A stretch of DNA of 64,000 bases from assembly GCA_017397925.1 (NCBI GenBank), contig JAFQHO010000003.1, positions 1-64,000 on the forward strand. The letters run 5' to 3'. A program made the position numbers and the translations under genes. Every line of letters begins with the position of its first letter. Position 1 is the stretch's first letter. Below the pieces are notes generated by a model. That model saw nothing but the letters and a program-made list of their open reading frames with translations, had not been told where the DNA came from and searched no databases. Of the stretch, positions 1 to 8,353 are shown in pieces. Source of the stretch: Ruminococcus sp. (GTDB taxonomy: Bacteria > Bacillota > Clostridia > Oscillospirales > Ruminococcaceae).

Positions 1-39
1 ATGGAAGAAACCGATGACTTCCAGATGACTTTTGAATAG
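1..39 (+). CDS. C-terminal tail of a gene cut by the window edge
   Basis: The first 13 codons are open in frame 1 and end in TAG at 37-39, two bases before the next gene begins. The visible residues are acidic (MEETDDFQMTFE). Spacing and orientation fit the last codons of an upstream gene in the same mobile-element operon. Nothing about function can be read from so short a piece, and it may be a chance open frame. Confidence 0.35.
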   Translation: MEETDDFQMTFE

Positions 40-41
40 GG

Positions 42-320
42 GTGATAACTACGAAATACAAGGGCTTTGAAGTGAAGATCACACCGAGCAGACCGTTCCG
101 AGTAAATCGGGACGGTCAATCTGTTCCGTGTGATGGCTTCATGATTGAGATTTATGACAGCAAAGAAAAGAAAAACGCTGTCGACATCATCTATGCAGCA
201 GTCGGCTATGAGCTTCTGGAAAATGATATCCATGAAGCAGAACAGCTGGCAAAAGACTATATCGACAGCGAAAAACTCGAACTGAGGGAAATGATGGAGG
301 AATACCATGGCGATGAATGA
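42..320 (+). CDS. Small hypothetical protein of a mobile element
   Basis: A 92-residue protein that I do not recognise. It has an acidic C-terminal half (ending EEYHGDE), no membrane segment and no signal peptide. The frame starts with GTG at 42; no better start with a clear ribosome site is visible, so the N-terminus is uncertain. Its end overlaps the next gene by 14 bases, which suggests translational coupling. Small acidic genes of this kind are common in the accessory parts of integrative elements of gut Clostridia, and the IS110 and mobilisation genes nearby fit that setting. No function is assigned. Confidence 0.6.
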   Translation: MITTKYKGFEVKITPSRPFRVNRDGQSVPCDGFMIEIYDSKEKKNAVDIIYAAVGYELLENDIHEAEQLAKDYIDSEKLELREMMEEYHGDE

Positions 321-552
321 TAAACCAAAGTGTCCGCTGATCGGTGCGGACGGCAACATTTTCAATCTGCTTGGTATGGCAAGCAGGACACTCCGTGAAA
401 ACGGAATGAGAGAACAGGCAAAGGAAATGCAAAGCAGAGTTACGGCCTCCGGAAGTTATTCCGAGGCTTTGAACATTCTTGGAGAGTATGTGGAAATCTG
501 CTCCGCCGAGGAAATGAACGAAGAACCCGACGAGGGTATGAGCATGATGTAA
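307..552 (+). CDS. Small hypothetical protein of a mobile element
   Basis: An 81-residue soluble protein, probably helical, with the central sequence FNLLGMASRTLRENGM and an acidic, methionine-rich tail. A GGAGG sequence six bases upstream of the ATG supports the start. It overlaps the preceding gene by 14 bases and is its likely operon partner. I recognise the style from integrative elements of gut Firmicutes but cannot name a function. After its stop comes the non-coding flank of the IS110 element. Confidence 0.65.
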   Translation: MAMNDKPKCPLIGADGNIFNLLGMASRTLRENGMREQAKEMQSRVTASGSYSEALNILGEYVEICSAEEMNEEPDEGMSMM

Positions 553-694
553 ACCGAAAACATGGAGACCTGCAAATAAAAGTCAAGGGATAAAAAGAAA
601 GTTTCACAAGATTTTCACAAAAGAAAAATAGGCACGACAATTAGACTGCCGAAGCAGTCTAAAAAAATGAAGTTTAGTTGTAATCAACCGGCAA

Positions 695-815
695 CCTTGA
701 CAGAACGTCATAAAAATGCTCTGTGTGTCATGCCGATGGTGAGGAACTCATGAATAGATGCAGTCAGTCACCGTCAGGCAAGCAATTGTAGCATTTTTAT
801 GACAACCTGTCAAGG
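695..815. repeat. 26-base inverted repeat beside the IS110 transposase
   Basis: The left arm 695-720 (CCTTGACAG, three bases, then GTCATAAAAATGCT) pairs with the right arm 790-815 (AGCATTTTTATGAC, three bases, then CTGTCAAGG). Twenty-three of 26 positions pair, interrupted only by a symmetric three-base internal loop, around a 69-base loop. It lies on the 3' side of the transposase gene. A related short motif, ATGAATAGATGC, occurs in the loop (about 751) and again near 863, just before the transposase stop. It may be a structured element end, an RNA, or a separate small palindromic insertion. Confidence 0.6.
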
Positions 816-872
816 TCAAGTGGCTTGTGCCGTGCCTGGATATGCCTCTGGTTTAGAATCTATGAATAGATG

Positions 873-2081
873 CTATGCTCTCTGTGTATGCAAAGCCTCC
901 CTTAATCTGGCAAAGTAGATACGAAGAAATTTATGTGCAGCAGCGATCATATAAACTTTGTAGGGTTTTCCTTCGGAACGTTTTTTGTCAAGAAACTGAT
1001 ATACTGGCTCGTCTGCAGGACACTTTACTATATAGACTGTCATAATCTGAAACAGCGTTTTTCTTAATTCAGGAGAGCCACGTTTGGATATACTTCTTGA
1101 TTTTGGATCGTTGCTACCAGACTGATTTGGCGGTGGATCAATACCTGCAAGAGCCACAAGGGATTTTCCACTTTTCAACTGCTCCACATCACCAATTTCA
1201 GCAATGAGCTGTGCGCAAAATACTTTTCCAACACCATAAATGCCCATAACTGTATCATATTCAGGAAGTTGTGATGCAAGTTCATCCATTTCAGAACGCA
1301 TTTTTGCAAGTGCTTCCAGTGTGGAAATGAGTAGCTTTGCGGATTCTACAATGATGGTTTTAACAGATTCTGTCATCGGCAGGGTGCTGATCTGAGATCT
1401 TGCATAAGAATGGATTTCAACAGCTTTTGATTCGCTGTATTTGTAATGATTCTTCCTGCACCAACTTTGAAATTTTGATTGGAATGCTGATAAGGAGAGT
1501 TTTGCAACCGAATCTACATGTGGAAATTTAAGCACAAAATCCACCCATTTTTCGTGTCCGTCCGATTCTCTGCGAGGGGATGCAAACAACTTGTTTGCAC
1601 ATGGAAAACAGCAATCCAGCAAAGCGATGAAGTTGTTCTTCTGCATCACAAGCATCTTATTCAGCTTGATGTACTGTCTATTCAGGACTTTCAGCGTTTT
1701 TCTGATTGTACTGGCTGGTGTATATTCACGAAGCTTCAACCATTTGTCAAGAGCGAATGATGCGATTTTCAGTGCATCAATTTTATCGGTCTTGACCTTT
1801 CTTACACGATTTGTGTCGTAATCATCAATAAGTAATGGATTGACTACGGATACAAATATGCCTGCGTTGTGGAGTGCATTGGCGATGGGTTCATAATATG
1901 TACCAGTGTACTCCATGACAACTTTCGTTTCACCAGACAGCGTTTTGAGAAAGGCAACCAGCTCTTTCAAGTCTTGATCCGTGTGGAACACATCAAAAGG
2001 TTCAGCTATGACAACTCCGAATGGTTGGATCACTGCTACAGTGCTTTTGCCTTTGGATACGTCAATTCCTACAGCGTTCAT
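873..2081 (-). CDS. IS110-family transposase (DEDD recombinase)
   Basis: A 402-residue transposase, full length for the family. The N-terminal RuvC-like DEDD domain shows the first Asp in VGIDVSKGKSTVAV (about residue 7), the Glu in VMEYTGTYYEP (about 57) and the Asp pair in KTDKIDALK (about 98-102). The C-terminal Transposase_20 domain has the helix-hairpin-helix-like GIYGVGKVFCAQL and the serine-containing SRSISKRGSPELRKTLF segment. The protein catalyses transposition through a circular intermediate; characterised members are guided by a bridge RNA from the element's own non-coding end. The reading frame is intact, so the copy could be active. Confidence 0.93.
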   Translation of the reverse strand: MNAVGIDVSKGKSTVAVIQPFGVVIAEPFDVFHTDQDLKELVAFLKTLSGETKVVMEYTGTYYEPIANALHNAGIFVSVVNPLLIDDYDTNRVRKVKTDKIDALKIASFALDKWLKLREYTPASTIRKTLKVLNRQYIKLNKMLVMQKNNFIALLDCCFPCANKLFASPRRESDGHEKWVDFVLKFPHVDSVAKLSLSAFQSKFQSWCRKNHYKYSESKAVEIHSYARSQISTLPMTESVKTIIVESAKLLISTLEALAKMRSEMDELASQLPEYDTVMGIYGVGKVFCAQLIAEIGDVEQLKSGKSLVALAGIDPPPNQSGSNDPKSRSISKRGSPELRKTLFQIMTVYIVKCPADEPVYQFLDKKRSEGKPYKVYMIAAAHKFLRIYFARLREALHTQRA

Positions 2082-2366
2082 AATTATCTCTCCTGACTAC
2101 AAAATTTGTGATCGATAAATCCACACTTTTCTTATTACTTATTCTGCCTACTGTGTGATGCGAGCGTATATGAATGGCTCTACCTGCAAAATCGAACGCT
2201 ATAACGAAAGCATGGATAACTGTCTCCAAGACGGGCGTGGTGTCCCAAGGGAAAGAACGTTAGTCCAATCACTGCTTTCATTATAACTTAAGTAACAAGT
2301 GCGTGTAAACCATGGCTGGCTTGTCATGGATTTATACGACTAAATATTATTATAGTAGGGAAAGAA
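2082..2366 (-). ncRNA. Candidate IS110 bridge-RNA region
   Basis: This is the non-coding DNA upstream of the IS110 transposase, where IS110-group elements encode their bridge RNA. In the minus orientation it can form a stem GAAAGCA (2279-2273) with TGCTTTC (2212-2206) that encloses about 60 bases. Within it are a small hairpin GTCT-TGG-AGAC (2232-2222) and a CCCTTGGG palindrome (2251-2244). That is compatible with stem-loops carrying recognition loops, but I could not show pairing between loop sequence and the element ends. It is a positional and structural guess. Confidence 0.35.
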
Positions 2367-2367
2367 T

Positions 2368-2727
2368 ATGATGATTTCAAAAACAACATTTGTGGCAATT
2401 GTTTCTATGCTGATGAAGCATATATATGATAAAAAGGAACTGTTGGAATGCAGCGGTGACCTGCCTGAAGAATGCAAGGAGTGCATCATGGAAGAAACTG
2501 AGTTTCAGCAGGATCTGATCACAATGCTCACTGTAGTCACCTTCGACCACTTCGGTGTGATCCGTGATTACCTCTACGAGAGAGATGAAAATGGTGAATA
2601 CTTCTTCGGGATTCCTAAGGGCAACAAACTCGAAGTTTATCTGCTGACCTCACCGGAAGATCTGTACGAATACCTTACTGAGGAAAGTGAAGGGTTCAGG
2701 TTGATTGCTATGAAAGCACACTCATAA
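2368..2727 (+). CDS. Hypothetical protein of a mobile element
   Basis: A 119-residue soluble protein with an acidic middle (SGDLPEECKECIMEETEFQQD) and a C-terminal part rich in aromatic and acidic residues. There is no signal peptide or membrane helix. An AGGGAAAG ribosome site precedes the double ATG start. It begins immediately after the right side of the IS110 element, so the IS probably inserted between this gene and the operon at 42-552. The function is unknown. Confidence 0.6.
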   Translation: MMISKTTFVAIVSMLMKHIYDKKELLECSGDLPEECKECIMEETEFQQDLITMLTVVTFDHFGVIRDYLYERDENGEYFFGIPKGNKLEVYLLTSPEDLYEYLTEESEGFRLIAMKAHS

Positions 2728-2869
2728 ATTTTCGAAAGCTATTGCAAATTGATCGTGAGTATGATATAATATAGAAAAAGTAACAACCAAGCGGGTGACA
2801 GTTTGAGTACTGAAAAGCATGGAAATACGTCGAAAAACAAAGTGATCAATTTCGTCACGTATTGCCAGA

Positions 2870-2915
2870 AAACCTTTTAAACGGTTTCCAAATCGTTTAA
2901 AAGGTTTATTTTTTT
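2870..2915 (+). terminator. Rho-independent terminator
   Basis: A perfect 14-base stem, AAACCTTTTAAACG (2870-2883) with its complement (2894-2907), closes a 10-base loop and is followed by ATTTTTTT. It lies 140 bases after the gene ending at 2727. A TTG-initiated frame of 25 codons, about 2804-2881, ends inside it; this may be the remnant of a longer gene. Confidence 0.8.
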
Positions 2916-3121
2916 GCTTCAGTAATTCCACATCTTTATCATCTGATTGTTCAGCGTATATAATACCAATCCCTGAAACAACAGTAGACAAATCTAATGG
3001 CATAAATGCTGTATATCGTCGTTGTCCTCCTCACCATACAGCAGTATGCTTTCGTCGTCCGCCTTGATATACATCATTTCTGCTCATCATCTTTGTCTAC
3101 TAACATTTTAGGGATTGGTAT

Positions 3122-3160
3122 AAAAACAAAGCCCCTCACAATTGAGGGACTTTGTTTTTA
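3122..3160. terminator. Bidirectional terminator
   Basis: The arms AAAAACAAAG and CCCTC pair with GAGGG and CTTTGTTTTTA around a short loop, giving A- and T-tracts on both sides, so it can act on both strands. On the minus strand it sits just downstream of the tRNA-Leu 3' fragment, the position a tRNA terminator would have. It separates the left accessory genes from the sensor kinase operon. Confidence 0.7.
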
Positions 3161-3167
3161 TATTGAG

Positions 3168-3217
3168 TACGGGTGACAGGACTTGAACCTGCACGCCTCT
3201 CGGCACCAGAACCTAAT
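3168..3217 (-). pseudogene. tRNA-Leu 3'-half fragment (possible att site)
   Basis: In the minus orientation this stretch matches the 3' half of tRNA-Leu from the anticodon loop (TTAGGTTCT) through the variable arm, the T-arm (GCAGGTTCAAGTCCTG) and the acceptor strand CACCCGT. No 5' half follows. It resembles the matching part of the intact tRNA-Leu at 16633-16719 at roughly 80 percent identity by eye. A tRNA 3' half on the same strand as an intact gene 13 kb away is the classic geometry of an integrated element, though the mismatches mean it may derive from another tRNA-Leu. Confidence 0.6.
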
Positions 3218-3269
3218 GGCAGAGTCACGTCAGTGGGGTTAATTCCTGATACTTTATGTGGTGAAATTA

Positions 3270-4148
3270 CTAAAAGTCGAGTCTGATTGTCAGTCTGCTG
3301 TCACTATAATCAGCAGCAATCGTCCCGCCCATACGCTCCACAAGTGTCCGGGCGATAGACAGCCCTAATCCTGTTGAATTACGAGCAACCGCTACGGTAT
3401 AGAACCTGTCAAAGAGCTGTTCAACCTCTACTGCGGACATTTCTTTTGCAGTATTGGTAAAGGTGATCTCGCCAGTATCGGAAAGTGTGATTTCCAGATC
3501 ACCGTCGCTGTATTTAACAGCATTATTCAGCAGATTGGAAAACACCCTTGCAAGCTCTGAGCGATTCACATTCCGCACAATACGGGCATCGGTCAGATGT
3601 ATTTGCGGTGTGATGCCTTTTTCGATCAGCACAGGATAAAAGCTGCTGATACTTTCTGCCAGCACTTGATTGACAAATACCTCCTCCGTTACAGTTTCAT
3701 TATCGCCTGAAACTATCACGGAATATCGAAACAATTCCTCCGTAAGCTGTTTCATTGTTTCAGTTCGCCCTTCAATTATATCAAGATATTTTTTTATTTC
3801 AGAAATATCATCACTTTTTCTCATCAAGTAAATATAACTGTATATAGCTGTCAACGGAGTGCGAAGGTCGTGAGAAATATTCGTGACAGCTTTTTTCAAT
3901 TCAATGTTGCCGTGTTGATATTGAAGCTGCTGCTTTCGAAGTAGATCAAGCTGTTTATTCAGCTTCGCTGTCATGGTGCAAAGCTGTTTATCTCTGCCAG
4001 ATAAATAAAGCGAAACATTAGTATCACAGTTCAGTTTCTTCTCAATTTGCTTCGTCAGGTTATATAAATCCGATTTCAGCAACCGATTCCTTATTATCAT
4101 GAACAATATTCCAACTGCAAAAGCAACAGTCAATATCCACGGTAACAA
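3270..4148 (-). CDS. Membrane sensor histidine kinase
   Basis: A 292-residue kinase, last gene of a response regulator / ABC / kinase operon. One transmembrane helix (residues about 3-20) is followed by a helical linker, the DHp helix with the phospho-acceptor in NISHDLRTPLTAIY (His about 93), the N box NLLNNAVKYS and the G box STGLGLSIART. There is no extracellular sensor domain, as in intramembrane-sensing kinases that monitor an ABC transporter. The start is TTG at 4148; an in-frame stop lies three codons upstream and no ATG is available, so translation is probably coupled to the permease ending 12 bases before it. Confidence 0.88.
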   Translation of the reverse strand: MLPWILTVAFAVGILFMIIRNRLLKSDLYNLTKQIEKKLNCDTNVSLYLSGRDKQLCTMTAKLNKQLDLLRKQQLQYQHGNIELKKAVTNISHDLRTPLTAIYSYIYLMRKSDDISEIKKYLDIIEGRTETMKQLTEELFRYSVIVSGDNETVTEEVFVNQVLAESISSFYPVLIEKGITPQIHLTDARIVRNVNRSELARVFSNLLNNAVKYSDGDLEITLSDTGEITFTNTAKEMSAVEVEQLFDRFYTVAVARNSTGLGLSIARTLVERMGGTIAADYSDSRLTIRLDF

Positions 4149-4160
4149 TTGACATCACAC

Positions 4161-5087
4161 TCACTTTATATTACGTTTGCGGAAGATGACCGCACCACCG
4201 CCTGCCAGCAGGAGCAGAAACACAGTCTGATAGATTGGAAAAAGCTGCATCCTTTTCATGTAAAGCTGATACTTATCTTCTATCTCCTTTAAAACCAGTT
4301 GTGCCTTCTCTTTTTCCACTTCACTTTGCACTTCTCCCTCTGCACGTTTCATATTATCTATTGAAAAACGGATTGAATTTATATTTTCAAAATACCATAC
4401 ACAGTAATCTTCAATTGGCTGCACAGGATTAAACCGAATGCAGTGTTCCAAAATCTCTCTCTTAGGTGAAGAAACATACCACATATTATCTACTGTGACA
4501 AGCGTTCCCTGCTCAATGTCAATATAACTGTATCGTGATCTGCTAAGATCAACTGCAATCAACCGTCCGCCGAACATTAGCCCGATCAGACAGCCAATAC
4601 AAACAACAACATATATCGTCGGGCGATCTGAAACAAGGCAGACTGTCATAGCAATACATGAAACTGCAATATATACAAGTAACATAGATACAACATACTG
4701 CACTGGTAAGTCAATCCATTTGTTCGCAAACATAGGCGGCAACAGAAAAAGTGTTCCCTGTACAATGCTGAATACACCAACCGCAATGAATTTGCTCAGG
4801 AATACCTGCGTTTTTGTGTATCCTGCAATCAGCGAATTTCGGATGGCACCTGTTGCGAGAGTGTTGATCTCGATGAAAATGACTGCTGCCAATGTGAATG
4901 CCACGGAAATAATTGTCGTCACACGCATGATGGAGAAGAATTCGTTGTTTCGGATGCTACCCGACTCATACAGAAAACTTGCAGCCAAAAAGCAAATAAC
5001 AGCAAGCAGAAGGTTCAGCATTGTGACAGCGAAAGTCTCCCAACGGAACCAAAAACGCTTACAATGAATTCTGATCAAATTTCTCAT
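4161..5087 (-). CDS. ABC-2 type permease of an antimicrobial-peptide immunity transporter
   Basis: A 308-residue membrane protein with about six predicted helices, two near the N-terminus, three between about residues 95 and 185 and one at the C-terminus, plus a large loop between the fifth and sixth (about residues 185-280). Its ATG overlaps the TGA of the ATPase gene by four bases, so the two are translationally coupled and form one transporter. The layout fits the BcrB / lantibiotic-immunity permease type, which removes peptides such as bacitracin or lantibiotics from the membrane. The substrate cannot be read from sequence. Confidence 0.8.
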   Translation of the reverse strand: MRNLIRIHCKRFWFRWETFAVTMLNLLLAVICFLAASFLYESGSIRNNEFFSIMRVTTIISVAFTLAAVIFIEINTLATGAIRNSLIAGYTKTQVFLSKFIAVGVFSIVQGTLFLLPPMFANKWIDLPVQYVVSMLLVYIAVSCIAMTVCLVSDRPTIYVVVCIGCLIGLMFGGRLIAVDLSRSRYSYIDIEQGTLVTVDNMWYVSSPKREILEHCIRFNPVQPIEDYCVWYFENINSIRFSIDNMKRAEGEVQSEVEKEKAQLVLKEIEDKYQLYMKRMQLFPIYQTVFLLLLAGGGAVIFRKRNIK

Positions 5088-6004
5088 TTTGCTTCACCTC
5101 CATCACTGCCAACCAGATTGATAAAGTAGTTTTCGAGGCTTTCTTCATGCTCAGTAAGTGAAAGCAAGTCGCAATCCTCTGCCGAAAGTGCTGCTGATAA
5201 ATCCGCAACTTTATATTCACCGTACAAATCAGCTTCCGTATCATTAATGATACTGTATTCTGCACCTATCTCGTCCATAACATGAGCAAATGCAGCTGTG
5301 CTTGTGACCTTCAAATGAAGATACTTTCTGCATTTCTGTTCATGCTCCTCTGTACTGATTTCCTGCACAATTTTTCCCTTATCAATAAAGCCGTAGTGCG
5401 TGGCAAGCCTTGACAATTCATCAAGTATATGTGATGAAATCAGTACCGTAATATCTCTTTCATGGTTCAGACGGAGAATCAACTCACGAATCTCCACAAT
5501 GCCCTGCGGGTCAAGTCCGTTAATCGGCTCGTCAAGTATCAGAAAATCAGGATTCCCGCAGAGTGCCAACGCAATACCAAGACGCTGCTTCATACCAAGT
5601 GAAAAGTCCTTTGCCTTTTTCTTGCCTGTATTATCAAGCCGAACAAGCCTCAGCAGATCATCAATTCCGTCATAAGAGGGCAGTCCGAGCATTGCATATT
5701 GCATTTTCAGGTTCTCGGCTGCACTCATATCACCGTAATATGCAGGTGTTTCAACTACTGCTCCAATACGGCGACGAGCCTTTGATATTTTGCTGTCCGT
5801 GTGTTTCGTATCGTAGAGCGTGAACTCTCCGCTTGACGGCTTCTGCAATCCGCAGATCAACCGAATCAGCGTTGTTTTTCCTGCGCCGTTCTTGCCGACA
5901 AATCCGTAGATTGAACCCTTTGGAACATTCATCGTCACACCATTCAGAGCATGGAAACGCCGGTAGTACTTGCAAAGATTGTTTGTTTTCAGAACATAGT
6001 CCAT
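5084..6004 (-). CDS. ABC transporter ATP-binding protein (BcrA/lantibiotic-immunity type)
   Basis: A 306-residue ATPase with Walker A GKNGAGKTT (37-45), signature FSLGMKQRLGIALAL, Walker B FLILDEPINGLDP and the switch His in LISSHILDEL. The roughly 90-residue C-terminal extension is typical of bacitracin and lantibiotic exporters of the BcrA family. It powers the permease encoded next. The start is ATG at 6004 with a GGAATGGTGAT ribosome site. The response regulator gene ends 80 bases upstream, so all four genes are probably one operon. Confidence 0.88.
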   Translation of the reverse strand: MDYVLKTNNLCKYYRRFHALNGVTMNVPKGSIYGFVGKNGAGKTTLIRLICGLQKPSSGEFTLYDTKHTDSKISKARRRIGAVVETPAYYGDMSAAENLKMQYAMLGLPSYDGIDDLLRLVRLDNTGKKKAKDFSLGMKQRLGIALALCGNPDFLILDEPINGLDPQGIVEIRELILRLNHERDITVLISSHILDELSRLATHYGFIDKGKIVQEISTEEHEQKCRKYLHLKVTSTAAFAHVMDEIGAEYSIINDTEADLYGEYKVADLSAALSAEDCDLLSLTEHEESLENYFINLVGSDGGEAK

Positions 6005-6083
6005 AAGGTATCACCATTCCTTTCTGAAAACAGTATAGAACAAAAAAGTTAAGAAAACAGTAAAGAAAATAGTAAAGAAAAAG

Positions 6084-6752
6084 TTAAGATTTTGCAGTCA
6101 GCATAAATCCGATGCCCCATACCGAGGATATATATTCTTTACTCGTGAGTATTTTCAGTTTTTTTCGGAGATTGTAGATGTGAATTTTCAGCGAATCTTC
6201 AGTGCAATCAGGTGTATCCATGCTGATACGGTCTAAGATTGTCAGCTTTGCAACAACCTGATTGGGATTGCATATCAAAAGCTTCATGATCGCAAATTCT
6301 GTTCTTGTGAGCTTTTGTTCCTTGCCGTTTGCAGAAAGGGTATGCTTATCTGTATTGAGTGTGATCTCCCGATATGTAAAAAGCGATCTATCAGCAGATC
6401 TTTCATTCTTCCGAAGCTGCACTATTATTCTTGCAAGCAACTCTTTCATATCGAACGGCTTGGTAACATAGTCAACAGCACCGCCGACTAGCAGCTCGAC
6501 CTTGTCCATCACATCGGCTTTGGCACTTACAACTATCACGGGTATATCTTTGATTTGCGGCAGAAGCTCCTCGCCTGATAATCCGGGGAGCATTAGGTCA
6601 AGTAAAATCAGATCAGGCTTGTTATGTGATAACAGCAACAGAGCTTCTGTTCCGGAATAGGCTTTTGATACTGAATATCCCTCAGCTTGCAAAGCTGTTG
6701 ATAGAGAATCGTTGATATGGGCATCATCATCTATAATTAGTATTCTGGGCAT
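6084..6752 (-). CDS. OmpR-family response regulator
   Basis: A 222-residue regulator. The receiver domain has the acidic pocket IIDDDAH, the phospho-acceptor Asp in LILLDLMLPG (about 52) and the Lys in YVTKPFDM. The C-terminal winged helix (about 125-222) has the OmpR-type recognition region EDSLKIHIYNLRKKL. It is the partner of the kinase at 3270-4148 and probably controls the ABC genes between them. ATG at 6752 is preferred over GTG at 6755 because it overlaps the TGA of the upstream zinc-finger gene by one base, which implies coupled translation. Confidence 0.9.
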   Translation of the reverse strand: MPRILIIDDDAHINDSLSTALQAEGYSVSKAYSGTEALLLLSHNKPDLILLDLMLPGLSGEELLPQIKDIPVIVVSAKADVMDKVELLVGGAVDYVTKPFDMKELLARIIVQLRKNERSADRSLFTYREITLNTDKHTLSANGKEQKLTRTEFAIMKLLICNPNQVVAKLTILDRISMDTPDCTEDSLKIHIYNLRKKLKILTSKEYISSVWGIGFMLTAKS

Positions 6753-7782
6753 CACACCACCTCATTTATGTTATAGTTTTCTGTATGAATCATGCTTCCA
6801 AACTCCTCCCCCGAAATCTCCCCACAAAGATAAGCCCTCCGAGCCGCCTGAGCCTGTGTCAGCCATGTGGTATACTGTTCAAACGTCATATCCTTTTCCG
6901 TTTCTTCTCCTGGGAGCTTCCATTCGCCACGTTCAAACCGCTTATAATTGCGGTTCTTTACACGATCATACTCCGCAAGCAGGGTGTCCTGCTGTTTCTT
7001 TAATTTTTGAATAAGCTTCGGTGCGACCTGTTTGCAGGTCTTTCCGTCCGACGTAATCACTCTGTCACAGTACAGGGTGATTTTTTCGTTTTTGGAACAA
7101 AGAATCTGCCGCAGCACTGACAGCTGCGTATCGGCTTACCAAGCTGTGTGAAATGCAACAGCATAAATGCGTAGTAATCATCAAACCGATTGAAGAAATA
7201 GGTTTCCGATAGTCGCATTTCCGCTGAACCAATCGGATGATTGATGTATTCCATCTGATAGCTCCTGCGAAACAGTTCTGTTTCCGTCAGCACACATTCA
7301 GCAAACCATTTCTGCACATCGTCATACTGCTCGCATTTATGCAAAATGCGGAATAGCAGTTCACGGAAGTACAGCGGAGCTTTCAGTGCATCGTTAACAT
7401 TATTCATCAGCTGAAGAAAAAAGTTCGCTGTGCCGTCGTCAGGAATATTGGTTGTGTTGAGAATATCAGCATAGAGAAGTTCTCCCATGATATCGTCATT
7501 TTCCATAATGGCAGCCGCAACTTCAAGAGCCTTGTCAATGACTTCTATTACCTGTTCTTCCGAAATGATGCCGAAGTTTTCTCCGCCTTCCAGTTCAGAA
7601 AGTGTGCCGATATAGTCGCAGATGTATTCATAGTTGGAACTGTTCGTTGCAAGCATAGAAATCAATTCCTCATCTACAGTTGTATCTGCAAGTGGTGACA
7701 ACGCACCGTGATGACATAGATAGCGGTAAACAGTGTTCCCATCCAGAACGACATAAATTCCGTTTTTGTAAGTGGTAGGCAT
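6752..7782 (-). pseudogene. DUF6076-like zinc-finger protein, split by a frameshift
   Basis: Two overlapping frames together make one protein of about 340 residues: 7782-7057 ends CQCCGRFFVPKTKK followed by out-of-frame sequence, and the other frame resumes ITLYCDRVI and runs to 6752. The junction is an A6 run near 7083-7088, where one extra A would restore the frame. The joined C-terminus has CxxC, then YC and C, a putative zinc-binding knuckle, and a charged helical tail. The family resemblance (DUF6076, found in elements of gut Firmicutes) is from memory. The function is unknown. AAGGAG precedes the ATG at 7782. It may be a pseudogene, a sequencing error or a slippage product. Confidence 0.65.
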
Positions 7783-8353
7783 GACTTAGCTCCTTTCTTC
7801 TCTTGCTGATTTAATTATAACATATCTATCTCGGAATTACAATTGTCTTGGATTGAAAAATGTGCAAATCTTGAATTATTACTCTCGCATTTTCAAGTGC
7901 AATGAAATCTGTTAGACTTAAAGTAGAAAGAAAGGCAGAAGCCTTGGAAACTTGAAAATTGAATACCGATACACCAAGTACGTTATTTCTGATGGTGGGG
8001 TGGTGAGCCGTACCAGCCGCTTGAGAAATCCGCCATGACCTCAAAAGAGCGAGCGAACAAGATACTCTCAGACCTGCACTTAGCAAATGCAGTCGGCGAT
8101 GAAAGTCAGAAATGGATACTTACGTTCAGCCACAGTCCGAGCGTGATAAACCCGTCGCAGGCAATGGGAACGTGCAAGAAGTGTTCTGCATCAGACGCTT
8201 TATGAGTCCGATACGCTGTCGGACGCTTGGTGAATCGCCCGGATCAGAACAGCAGCAAGCGGAGGTGGGGTCTATGCTGTGATGCGATTGATGTTCGAAG
8301 TTCGGGGAGATGATCGTGCGAGAGGGTTTATGAGAAAGAAAGGACGTGATAAC
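7783..8353 (+). other. 570-base leader upstream of the RepA-like gene
   Basis: No long gene is visible. The stretch contains an imperfect hairpin (TCCGA with TGTCGGA, about 8209-8225) and an open frame of 56 codons with an ATG at 8112 and stop at 8280-8282. That frame has no ribosome site and could be chance. The position directly before the replication helicase, and the conserved look of the DNA, suggest a regulatory leader or part of a replication region. Confidence 0.35.
8112..8282 (+). CDS. Possible small protein upstream of the RepA-like gene
   Basis: A 56-residue frame starting MDTYVQPQSERDKPVAGNG and ending in a Gln/Glu-rich tail. It opens just after an in-frame stop, so ATG at 8112 is the only start, but no ribosome site is seen. 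I do not recognise it. Position supports expression together with the downstream helicase gene; the evidence is weak. Confidence 0.25.
   Translation: MDTYVQPQSERDKPVAGNGNVQEVFCIRRFMSPIRCRTLGESPGSEQQQAEVGSML

Larger units (their letters stand above)
650..2366 (-). mobile_element. IS110-family insertion sequence (ends approximate)
   Basis: A single transposase gene on the minus strand has about 220 bases of non-coding DNA after it (650-872) and about 285 bases before it (2082-2366). The element lies between two small genes of the same orientation. IS110 elements lack classical terminal inverted repeats and usually make no target duplication, so the ends cannot be fixed by eye; the limits given are simply those of the neighbouring non-coding DNA. 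Long non-coding ends are normal for this family, where one end encodes the bridge RNA. Confidence 0.6.

Noticed and set aside
2722..3003. A 93-codon frame on the minus strand
   Set aside because: It crosses a strong terminator and has low-complexity composition without a ribosome site.
7826..8086. An 86-codon minus-strand frame in the RepA leader
   Set aside because: No ribosome site, biased composition, and it opposes the direction of the adjoining replication genes.
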